Assembly: GCF_000633455.1 (NCBI RefSeq)
Contig: NZ_AYMG01000013.1
Coordinates: 124,001-188,000 of the forward strand
Source: Pedobacter jeongneungensis
GTDB taxonomy: Bacteria; Bacteroidota; Bacteroidia; Sphingobacteriales; Sphingobacteriaceae
Reading direction: 5' to 3'
Length of the DNA stretch: 64,000 nt
The stretch's first letter is position 1. Every line of letters begins with the position of its first letter. Both the position numbers and the translations under genes were made by a program. Positions 45,255 through 55,700 of the stretch are shown in pieces. The notes under the pieces were generated by a model that was given only the letters and a program-made list of their open reading frames with translations, was not told the origin of the DNA and did not search any database.

Positions 45255-45541
45255 TCTTCGATATAAGAAATGATCATGCCCAGGTTTAAATTGATCAGCT
45301 GATCTAAATCCATTGATGATAACCAGCCCGTAAAATCGATCTGCTCACCAAAATGTGCTTTGATTTTTTCGGAGAAGGATACGATTTCGATGCTGTCCAT
45401 TTCAAGGTCTTTGGTGAAAGAACTTTCGGGTGTGATATCCATTTCTTCAACAAATTCTTCGCCGATTACTTCAGTGATAAATTTTTTCATGAGGTCGAAA
45501 ATTTCTTCGCTGCTCAGTTTCTTAGTTGTTATACTGTCCAT
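45242..45541 (-). CDS. Acyl carrier protein
   Basis: A 99-residue discrete carrier protein with phosphopantetheine site Ser50 in EMDSIEIVSF. It is acidic, with the 'SSFTKDLEMDS' helix-II signature of ACPs. It overlaps the PKS-B stop by 13 bp and the hydrolase start by 13 bp. The C-terminal tail after about residue 80 is longer than a minimal ACP. It may carry a starter or the finished chain to the glycosyl- and acyltransferases; the PPTase domain of PKS-B can activate it. Confidence 0.9.
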   Translation of the reverse strand: MDSITTKKLSSEEIFDLMKKFITEVIGEEFVEEMDITPESSFTKDLEMDSIEIVSFSEKIKAHFGEQIDFTGWLSSMDLDQLINLNLGMIISYIEECQS

Positions 45542-48500
45542 CCGATGATATAGTTTTTATGTTTGATTGTTTTTATTGTAATGTTATTAATGCATAATTC
45601 TTCGCCGTTTACTTCTGCTACGGTATAGGCTTTCGGGTTACCCTGTAAGCCTTTACCCAGGTATTTTCCATAAGCTTCTTTGGCTACCCAGAAACGGGTT
45701 GCCCATTCAATTTTATCGCGGTTTTGAAGCAGCTCTATTTCGTGATCGTTAAAAACGAGATCAAAAAAGCCTGGGCTGCGTTCTTCAATGTGCTCGATAT
45801 CGATGCCAACCGGTTCGTTAAAACGGGCTATGCCAACGGAATCGGTGCCTTTATGCGCAATGGAAATGTTGATATTATCTGTTAAACCACCTTTAACATA
45901 AGGTTTGCGGTGTTCGTCTGAATAAATTTCGAAGGTAATCGGATAACAGGCCTGGTTTTTCTGCGTGTTCAGTAAATTCCGAACGGCATCTTTTGCTGCA
46001 ACGCGACTGATCATCCAGGTTCTTCTTTTATTGGGCAAAAGGTTGTTATGGTGTTTCTTTTCTGTTTGGTTGAAATATCTTTTCAGGATAAAATCCCACG
46101 ATACCACACGCGAATAAGCATTTCCGAAAAGAAAAACGCCAGGGGCAACCTCTTCTGATAAACGGTTGTGGAGCGGAGACATCGACACGTTCCAAAGCGG
46201 TTCGTCTATTTCCAGTCTGCGGTTCTGCCAGCCAGAGATAATGAGCCACGTAATGCCACCTCTTTTCATCACTATATCGGCCGTAGCAAATTCGTCGTTG
46301 ATTTCGGTAAGCACACAGGTACATTCGAAAGTACCTTTCTGATCGGCCATATCGCCAAAGAATTCAATCTCCTGGATCTTAACAGGGAAAGCTATCCGAT
46401 CTTTTTCTAAAGTGAGCTGCAACCACAAACCAAACAATTGACCAGCATTATCGAGCAATGAGCCTTTTCCGCCTGATGCTTCGATGATGCCTGTAATTCC
46501 TTTTTCGCCAACTGCAACCAGTTTTTTGATACCCTGATAATCTGGTCCGTGGAACATGTGGGCATCGTAAATCTGTGCAGAAGTACGGTCGATATCTAGT
46601 AATTTGCCAATATCGAAAGTTCTGTTTGGAGCGGAGTTTAACTGCGTAGCCAACTGTACTTCTGCATTTGCAAAACGTTCGAGGTTAAGGTAAAACCTTT
46701 GTTCATCTTTCCACTCGCCGGTTACGGTTTCCTGAAAAGGTTTAACCACATTCATCCATTGGAAAACGCGCATATTCATAATTTTGTGCACTTTTTCCTC
46801 TGGCGATTGCGCATTTGCAATTTCGGCAAACACTTCAAAAATCATGGTCATCGGGATCACCGGATCCATATCTTCTACCGTTGGCCAGCCTTTTGGCTGT
46901 CTTAATAGCGAGTGATCGATGAGATAGGGACAGTTCTCCAAACTCACATCCAGCGTTTTGCTAAAGGCTTGTCTAACGGGTTTTACCGGTGCGGCCGGCG
47001 CCCAGTTAACCGGCTGATCAACCTGGAAGGCTGCATTTTCGAAAAGTTCGATCATTTCGCTCTGCATGTTGATCATTTCCACTACATTCTCGTTAAAAGC
47101 CTGTAAAACGGGGTGTTTGGCTTCTACAAAAGTTTTAGGCTGCACAGGTTGATTTTGCTTAATGGTTAAACCTTTAAGTGTTTGCAGGTTATGGATAATC
47201 GGCGAGCCGAGTTCGAGTTTGATGCCTTTGTTTTTTTGAGGCGGCGTTGATTTAATGTTGCCCAGGTAATTTAGGCCGATTTCTTTTCCTTCGACAAAAA
47301 GTGCAGCCAAAACCCTTTGCAACTGCGTAATACCCGAACGGATAGGCACGTTGGCGCTAATGGTGCTAAAATCTTTCCCCCTTAAAGTATCGTCGATAAA
47401 ACCAACTAAACCACCAGAACCAACCTGGATAAATACACGTGCGCCCTCGGCATACAGTTTTTCGGTAAGCTCGCGGAAACGCACCGGTTTAATCAGGTGT
47501 TCGGCACTTAACTGGCGAATGGCTTCGAAACCTTCTGGATAAGTTTCTAAAGTAGTAGCCGACCAAAGTGGTGTAGTGGTTTTCCTGAACTGCATGTCCT
47601 GCATGCCCTCGAGGATCAATCCCAGTTTATCGGCCACAAATGGTGAATGGAAACCCGATTGAAAAGGCAGAATCTGATGAAAAATCTGTTTCACCTTTAA
47701 TATTGGTACCAGCTCATCAAGCGCGTTTTTACTGCCACAAAGAATTACCTGTTGCGGACAGTTATCGTTCGAAAGGTACAAATCGGAAATACTTTCTATA
47801 ATGGGTTGAAGGGTAGCTAAACCGGCACCAACGGCAATAAAGCGCGAATCTTTGAGTTCAAAAGTTTCGGGGTTAAGTACATTCAGTAAATTCATTACCG
47901 AACTTTCTTCTGCCAGTTCCGAAGATCTTGCTGCAAGCCATTCGCCGAGGCTGTGGCCTGCGTTCATGTCAGATTTAACACCTAATTGTTTTAAAGCCTG
48001 GTCTAAAACGCTGCTTTTGTTCAGGATATTGAGCGCTTCGCTCAAAAGACCATCCTGTTTTTCGTTTTCTTCGATACTGATGTTGAAATAATCGGCTACC
48101 GATTTAATTTCGCCATCGGCAAGCCCGTCTAAACCCGGAAAAACGAAGGCTATTTTGCCATCGTTGGCCAATAACGGCGAATTGGTATACCAGATATCCT
48201 GTTTATTTCTCCATGGAGCATTTTTAGCTACAATTTTAAGTGCTTTTTTGATCCTTTCTTCACTTGGATTGAATAATACCAGACGGAAATTGCCTTGTCC
48301 GGTGCTATAATCGCCGTTTTCGAGCGATTGAATCAAATTTTCGTGACTTTGCCTGGCAATTACCAAAACCTTATCTTTTTTAGGTGTATGGTAGGCAGTT
48401 AATACCACATGGGCATTAATTCCACCAAAACCAAAGGCATTTACGGCCGCTAGTTTTGGTAAGCCCGATTGATTCCAGTCTGCAGCTTTCTGCACCGCCG

Positions 48501-49764
48501 AAAAACGGGTTTCTGCTAGTTGCGTAACGGGTTCATCACAATGTAAAGTAGGAGGGATGATGCCATGATACAGTGCCAAGCTCGATTTAATTAAGCCGGC
48601 AATTCCTGCAGCAGGCATCGCATGGCCGATATTTGATTTAACCGAACCGATACCCGCTTTTGGCAGATCTGCATCCTGACCAAAAAACTGTTTCAGGGTT
48701 TCTACCTCGATTTTGTCGCCAAGCGGTGTACCGGTACCATGGGCTTCTAAATAGCCGATATTTTTACTTTCTAATTCTGCATTTTTCCAGGCTTCGGTAA
48801 TGGCTTTTAACTGGCCTTTAACCGACGGGCTCATTACACTGGTGCCGCTGCCATCGCTACTGATGCCCACACCTTTAATTACTGAATAGATTTTATCCTG
48901 GTCGCGGATGGCATCTTCGAGGCGTTTGAGTACAACAAAACCACAACCTTCGCCAATAATCAGTCCATCGGCATTCTGATCGAAAGGTTTTATTTTTTCT
49001 TGTTTGGATAAAGCACCCAATTGAGAAAATATGCTCCAAAAAGCAGCATTCTGACCTAAATGTACACCGCCTGCAATAATCATATCGCAACGGCCACTAT
49101 TTAGTTCCTGCACGCCATGATCAACCGCGATGAGTGAACTGGCACAGGCAGCATCCAAAGTAAAAGCCAGTCCGCCTAAATTAAGGCGATTGGCTACCAA
49201 CGAAGCCACTAAATTAGGGATCAGACCCATAGCGGTATCAGCACTAAAACGGCCTTTGCGCAATTGGAATTCGTGTTTTACCTTTTCAATTTCTGCATCA
49301 GTAAGTTGCGGCATTAAGTCTTTTAATACACTCGAAATTTGCTCGCCAGTTCTTACAATTTCGATGGCGCGGGTTGCCCCAGGCCCCGCATAATTGCCTT
49401 TGCCAATAATGATCCCAGTTTTATCGAGGGAATATTTTTTTTCGAATACAGATGCATCCTCTAATGCCTGGTGAACCAGATCTAAGGTTAACAGATGATC
49501 GGGTTCGGTACCTTCAACAGCTAAGGGTAAAATCCCGAAGCGCTGCGGATCAAAATGATGATCGGGAATAAAGCCTCCTCGGTTGCAATAAAAACGATCT
49601 ACCCCGCTCACTGCTTTGTCGAAATGCACAGGATCAATCCGATCAGCCGGAACCTCTTGTGTAGAATCTACGCGGTTGATAATATTCTCCCAAAAGGCCT
49701 GCAAATCTTTCGCACCCGGAAAAATGCATGACATTCCAATAATTGCTACGTCGCTTTTCTTCAT
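45529..49764 (-). CDS. Iterative PKS protein B: KS-AT-DH-phosphopantetheinyl transferase
   Basis: A 1411-residue protein. KS (about 3-455) is complete: Cys207 in DAACASS, His342 in EAHGTGT and His381 in NIGHAMPAAG. AT (about 535-830) keeps Ser605 in GHSLGEW and His706 in GFHSP. The oxyanion loop reads GLDG (544-547) where most have GQGS, and the Arg that holds the malonyl carboxylate is not seen, so loading of a non-malonyl acyl group is possible. A double-hotdog DH (about 935-1190) has His951 in LIDHSLLRQPKGW and the Asp1105/Gln1109 pair in DNAGQ. The C-terminal Sfp-type PPTase (about 1245-1411) has SIAHKG, GIDIE (1320-1324) and WVAKEAYGKYLGKG. There is no ACP in this protein, so it must work on the carriers of protein A or the free ACP. 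Confidence 0.92.
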   Translation of the reverse strand: MKKSDVAIIGMSCIFPGAKDLQAFWENIINRVDSTQEVPADRIDPVHFDKAVSGVDRFYCNRGGFIPDHHFDPQRFGILPLAVEGTEPDHLLTLDLVHQALEDASVFEKKYSLDKTGIIIGKGNYAGPGATRAIEIVRTGEQISSVLKDLMPQLTDAEIEKVKHEFQLRKGRFSADTAMGLIPNLVASLVANRLNLGGLAFTLDAACASSLIAVDHGVQELNSGRCDMIIAGGVHLGQNAAFWSIFSQLGALSKQEKIKPFDQNADGLIIGEGCGFVVLKRLEDAIRDQDKIYSVIKGVGISSDGSGTSVMSPSVKGQLKAITEAWKNAELESKNIGYLEAHGTGTPLGDKIEVETLKQFFGQDADLPKAGIGSVKSNIGHAMPAAGIAGLIKSSLALYHGIIPPTLHCDEPVTQLAETRFSAVQKAADWNQSGLPKLAAVNAFGFGGINAHVVLTAYHTPKKDKVLVIARQSHENLIQSLENGDYSTGQGNFRLVLFNPSEERIKKALKIVAKNAPWRNKQDIWYTNSPLLANDGKIAFVFPGLDGLADGEIKSVADYFNISIEENEKQDGLLSEALNILNKSSVLDQALKQLGVKSDMNAGHSLGEWLAARSSELAEESSVMNLLNVLNPETFELKDSRFIAVGAGLATLQPIIESISDLYLSNDNCPQQVILCGSKNALDELVPILKVKQIFHQILPFQSGFHSPFVADKLGLILEGMQDMQFRKTTTPLWSATTLETYPEGFEAIRQLSAEHLIKPVRFRELTEKLYAEGARVFIQVGSGGLVGFIDDTLRGKDFSTISANVPIRSGITQLQRVLAALFVEGKEIGLNYLGNIKSTPPQKNKGIKLELGSPIIHNLQTLKGLTIKQNQPVQPKTFVEAKHPVLQAFNENVVEMINMQSEMIELFENAAFQVDQPVNWAPAAPVKPVRQAFSKTLDVSLENCPYLIDHSLLRQPKGWPTVEDMDPVIPMTMIFEVFAEIANAQSPEEKVHKIMNMRVFQWMNVVKPFQETVTGEWKDEQRFYLNLERFANAEVQLATQLNSAPNRTFDIGKLLDIDRTSAQIYDAHMFHGPDYQGIKKLVAVGEKGITGIIEASGGKGSLLDNAGQLFGLWLQLTLEKDRIAFPVKIQEIEFFGDMADQKGTFECTCVLTEINDEFATADIVMKRGGITWLIISGWQNRRLEIDEPLWNVSMSPLHNRLSEEVAPGVFLFGNAYSRVVSWDFILKRYFNQTEKKHHNNLLPNKRRTWMISRVAAKDAVRNLLNTQKNQACYPITFEIYSDEHRKPYVKGGLTDNINISIAHKGTDSVGIARFNEPVGIDIEHIEERSPGFFDLVFNDHEIELLQNRDKIEWATRFWVAKEAYGKYLGKGLQGNPKAYTVAEVNGEELCINNITIKTIKHKNYIIGWTV

Positions 49765-49787
49765 CTGCTGTTTGGTTATGCGATTTT

Positions 49788-52700
49788 CTATGTCCAGGTG
49801 TTTCCAGCCATGATTAATACCTGGCTTTCTTTACCATATTTTAGTTCGTTCAAGAAAGTTTCCATTCCATCCTGTAACGGAATCAATGCAATTCCTCTGC
49901 GTTGGTATTCTTTTTCTAATGTTGGCGAAACCATACCCGCACCTTTCCATGGGCCCCAGTTAATTGCCATTACCTTGCCTTGAATCTTCTGTTTTAAGGC
50001 CCAGGCATATTTGTCCATTACACTGTTTGCTGCGGCATAATCGGTTTGCCCACGGTTTCCGTAAACCGAAGCGATACTCGAGAAAAGGATCACAAATTGA
50101 GTTTCTGGTCTTAATTGCTCAGCTAATACCCTTAATGGGGTTACTTTGGTGTCGAAAACACGTCCGAAAGATTCGGATGTTTTACTGTGGAACAATTTAT
50201 CTTCCAGTAAACCTGCACCATGCACTATACCATCTATACGGCCATAATCCTCATAAACCTGAGTGATTAAACGGGTTAATGCTTCTTCGTCTTTAAGGTC
50301 TAGCGATTCGTAAACTACAGTAGAACCACCTTCTTCTAAAGTTGCAATGCAACGTAAAATCTGGTTGTTTTTATAAATCCGGTTGGTTTCCTGTTCTATC
50401 TCGGCTGGTTTTTTAATTTCTCCCTGTTTAATCAGGTATTGCCTGATCTCATCTTTGGTTTTTAACGAAGAACTGGCTTCATTTGCCGATGCGATCGGGT
50501 TTGCCGAACGGCCTACCAAAATGTATCTGCAAGGATAATCTTTCGCGAAATGAATCATCAACTCGGCTGTAATGCCTTGTGCACCACCCAAAACCATCAC
50601 TACTGCATCTTTATCCAAATGGATGTGCGCATCGGTTTCGGTACTTAATTGATGCGGTACAAGTTCCATAATGTGTCTTTTATGGTCGTTGTAAATGATT
50701 TCCGAAGGTTTATCCGGATTCAGGATTTCGTTTAAGGTAATGTTGGTGATTTCATCAGGTGTCATTTTGGTTTCCAGGCTGATGAAACGGCATTTGGTAT
50801 GTTCGTATTCGCGGTCTAAACTTTTAAAGAAACCGGAGTAACCCTGATAATGTCTCAGGAAAGAAATATCCGATTGATCGTTAAAATATTGTTTGGTATC
50901 TGCAATCAGGTACACCCATTTTACAGTATCAAAGTTTAGTTTTTTTATGGTGGCGAAATGATCGAGAATGCCCACTTTTTGCTGTGCTTCGAACATGTTC
51001 AGGATAATAAGGCCCTGGTAGCCATCCAGTGAATCTTCAAAGTTCACCAGATCGGCAATGGCACCATGTTTCTCCAGCACTTTTTTGATTTTAAGTGCTT
51101 GTCCGCCGCCGTCATCGGTTAAGGCAAAACGCTGTCCTTTTAGTATGGCTGCTTCGGTAATGGTCAATGCAGCAGGAGTTAGCTCAAATCTCAAACGCGA
51201 TAATTTTTCTTTAACGGTTTGATCATCGATGCTCTCCTCAATAAGCTTTTTTGCTTCTGTAAGCACCTCCGAGCTTTCCGCTTCAACATCGGCGATCCAG
51301 TTTACCAGCGCATTTAAGGTTTTAATTGCAGCCAGTTTTTCCATTAAATCATCAGCTTTTTCACTTTGTGAGCCAAAACCGATTTTTTCTTTAAGTGAGG
51401 CAATAATTTCCATTCTTTTGATTGAATCGATGCTTAAATCAGCTTCAAGATCTAAATCCATACCCAGCATTTCTTTTGGATAGCCCGTTTTTTCACTTAC
51501 AATTTCAAGAATGGCCGATTTTAACTGGTCGATGGAGAATTTTGCAGGCTCAGCCTGGCTTGTTGCTACTGGATTAGGGGCACTAATCTCTTTTGGCTGT
51601 TCAGTATTTTCTGTAATCCAGTTTACGAGAGTAGCTAAAGTTTTAAGTCCGGCAAGCTGCTCCATAATTTTATCTTCCGGAAGGTTTAATTGAGAAAAAC
51701 CACCCAGTTCGGTACGTAAAGCACCAATAATTTCTACGCGTTTGATGGAATCGATACTTAAATCGGCTTCCAGATCCATTTCCATACCTAACATTTCTTG
51801 TGGATAGCCGGTTTTATCGCTTACTAGCTGCAAAAGCACCAGTTTTATGTCTTTTTGTGCAACAACAGGTGTGATTACTTCGATTGTTTGTGCCTGTGGC
51901 ACTTCTTGTTTTGCTGTGATCTGATTTTCGATGCGGACAGGCTGAGGTGCCTGATATGATGTTAAAGGCTGGTTCATGATTTGCGAAGGCATTGCGGGAG
52001 CCTGCCCCAGGAAGGAAAGCATTACATCGCGTTGTGCCTGAATCAGCATTTTCATGCTATGCAGGTACTCCTGCATCATCAGATCTTTGGCCGAGCCATT
52101 AACCTGTTGATTTTCGGTTAGGGTAGAGGTGTTGTTCATAAGGATAATCGGTTTAGTAATAGGTGATGCACCATTTGCCGGAAGTTTACCTGTTGATGGA
52201 ACAGCGTGTTGACCGTTAACGTACCAGATAGCCGGACTTTTTTTATAGATAGAAAGTTCATCCAGTTTGATGGTTTTAACTGAACGGCCTTCGAATAGCT
52301 TTTCTAGTTTGATTTCGCGGCCAGTAGCCATATAGCCAGCTAGTGTGCCCAATAAATTGCTGAGTTTGTTCTGACCTTGATCTTCGGTGTGTAAAATCAC
52401 TTCGTCTTTGCCGATGCAGGATTTGGTTAAGCCGCTTAGCACCTTGCCAGGGCCAACTTCTACGAAAACCCTGGCTCCGGCGGCATACATATCCCTAAGC
52501 TCATCAACAAAAAGGACAGGTTTTATCAAATGGTCGGTTAAACGTTCTTTTACAGCGGCAGCTTCAACAGGGTATTCTTTTGCAGTGGTGTTAGACCATA
52601 CCGGAATTTTTAGATCATTAAAGTTTACTCCAGAAAGCACTTTTTGGTAAAGTCGTTTCGATTTAGCCACCAATGGGCTATGGAAAGCGCAGGCTACTTC

Positions 52701-55700
52701 AAGCGGACGGAAAGATATTTTAGCTTCTTTTAAAAGCGCGGCCAATTGGCTAATGGCTGCAGTGCTACCTGCAATTATACATTGCGTTGGTGCATTAAAG
52801 TTTACCGGGTAAACATCTTTGATATTGCCCAGGTATTGTGTAAGGTCTTCCTGTTTTGCGCTCACGGCAAGCATCGTGCCCGGATCGCCGTTTTCTACCG
52901 CATTTAAAATAGCTTTTGCTCTTTCTGCACTCAAGTGAACCAAAGCTTCTTCTTCAAAAGCACCAGCAAAGCAAAGTGCTGGCAATTCTCCATAACTGTG
53001 GCCCGCAACCATATCAGGTACAATACCCAATGATTTTAAGAAATTGGCAATGGCCAGATCAACAATACCCAATAGCGGTTGCGCCATGCGGGTATCTTTT
53101 ATGCGTTCTTTTTGCGCTTTTGCATCGGCATCATTAAATACGGTATTCGGGAAAAGGATTTTTTCGTATTCAGGATAGGCTTTCAATAGTTTTCTCATTT
53201 CAGGGAAAACCACGAAAAGATCTCTGGCCATGTTTACGCGTTGGCTTCCTTGCCCTGGGAACATAAAAGCAACTTTGCCATCCTGTTTTTGAGTAAGGTA
53301 AGTGTCTTTGCTTTCTACGCCTGATAGAACAAGATCAATTTTCATTACCAGATCTTCGGCATGATTGGCTACGATGCTTAATTGAACAGGTTTGGTATCA
53401 GCAGTTGCTAAGCTATAGGCAATATCTTTCAGTTCGATCTGATCGTTCAGTTCTAAAAGGTTTTTTACCGAAATAATACTTGCTTTAGCTTCTTCATACG
53501 TATCACCTCTGAAAACAAAAAGTTCAGAAGGCCATGATTTTAAGATCGAATTTGTGTTTTCTATATTTTGCGCACTTTCCAATACGGCATGGAAGTTGGT
53601 TCCGCCGAAACCAAAGGCACTTACACCCGCATATCGTTTTTCTTCCATCCATAAACCAGCTTCCGTATGGAAAGCAAATGGACTGGTTTGAGCATTGTAG
53701 AAACTATTTGGTGTTTTTAAATTGATGGTAGGTGGTTTAATGCCATGGTAAACTGATAAGGATGCTTTGATTAAACCCGCAATTCCGGCAGCACATTTGG
53801 TATGGCCAATCTGTGTTTTTACAGAGCCTAAATGTGTCTGCCCTACGGTTGCGCCTGATTGGTTGAGCATATCGGTTAGTGCGCTGATTTCTGTTTTATC
53901 ACCAACTACGGTACCCGTACCATGTGCTTCTACCAAACCAACCAGTGATGGTGTAATTCCAGCCTGACTGTAGGCTCTTTCTAAAGCATTTACCTGTCCG
54001 TTTTTGCGTGGTGCAGTTAAACCAAGGCTTTTGCCGTCGCTTGAGCCACCTACACCTTTAATAATCGAATAAATCGTATCACCATCGCGTAAAGCATCCT
54101 CGTATCTTTTTAATACGATCATGGCAATACCTTCGCCAAGGGCAATTCCATCGGCTTCGGCATCAAAAGTGGCACATCTTCCTTTTTTAGAGAGGGCGTG
54201 TGTGCTCGAGAACATGAGGTAATCGTTAATGCCGTTGTGCAGATCTGCTCCACCGGCCAAAACCATATCCGATTTCTCTAAAAATAACTCCTGACAGGCC
54301 AGATCGATTGCTGCCAAAGATGAAGCGCATGCCGCATCAACGGTATAATTTCTGCCGCCTAAGTTTAACCTGTTGGTGATCCTGCCCGAAATTACGTTTG
54401 CCAAAATGCCAGGGAAAGAATCTTCAGTGGTTTTTGGCAATACGGCATCTACTTCAGCTGGCATTTCGCCGAAAACTTGTTTGTAAAAGCCCCTAAAACT
54501 GTAGCTGTTAGCCAGATCGTTTCCACCTTCGGCACCAATAATTACCGAAACATTTTCGTTATCCACACCGCCATCGGCATAACCTGCGTGCTGCATGGCC
54601 TGTTTGGCTACCATTAAGGTAAGCAGTTGGGTAGGTTCTATGGCCGCAAGCGACTGCGGTGGAATACCAAATTCTAAGGGGTCAAAATCTATCCTTGGGA
54701 TAAAACCGCCCCATTTAGAGTGCGACATATCGCCATCAGTAGAATCGGGGTTATAATAGAGTTCTTTGTTCCATCTTTCATCCGGTACTTCGGTTACCGA
54801 ATCCTTACCCAAAATAATATTGCGCCAGTATTCTTCGAGGTTTTTAGCCCCTGGAAAGATACAGGCCATTCCCACAATGACCACATCAAGGGCTTTCGCT
54901 TTATTTTGTGGGGGTATTGGGAGTGTGGCATTTAATATGTGCGTATAGTTATGGGCGGCTACATCCTGATGCAAATCAAGCAGCGACATTACCTCTTTAT
55001 GCATAGGGGCAATCTGACCAATCATGTACATACCCAGATCAGTTTGTTCTGCCTCGTCGATTTTTACCAGATCATCGCCACGTCTTTCAATTCCCTTTGC
55101 AGCAATTCGCAAACGGCCAACATTAAGCGACTCGAGTTTAGCCCAGATTTCTTTTTTATCCATTCCTTCTGCCTGAAGTTTCTTTTTTTCTTCATTAAAG
55201 AAAGTGGTAAATGAAGAATTTAAACACCTGGTTTCATGTCCTGGAGCGGTTTCAAGCAGTACAGTTTCGTTTGCCAGCATGGCTTCCTGCTGGAATTTGT
55301 TTAAAATGGCACCAGTACTTACCGCTTCTTTGGTATATAAGTATGCAGTGCCCATTAATACACCGATTTTCATTCCTTTGGCAGCCAAAGGAGCAGCCAT
55401 TACCGAAATAAAAGCGGTAGAAAAAGCATCATGAATGCCGCCGGCAAAGAAAACACTAATACTTTCCGGATTTTCTTCTTTTAATAAACGTTCGATCTGT
55501 TTTTCCCATAGTACCATGCTTGATAGGGGGCCAACATGACCGCCACATTCGCGGCCTTCGAACACAAAACGTTTAGCACCTTCTTTTAAAAACATGTCTA
55601 AAAGAGAGGCAGAAGGCACGTGTAGGAAGGTTTTTATACCAGCTTTTTCAAAGGGTTTAGCCTGCGAAGGTCTGCCGCCTGCAATTAACAAAACAGGTGG

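Noticed and set aside
45353-54948. Numerous 60-119-codon open frames on the plus strand opposite the PKS genes
   Set aside because: They are antisense shadows of long, motif-confirmed genes, with no signals of their own.
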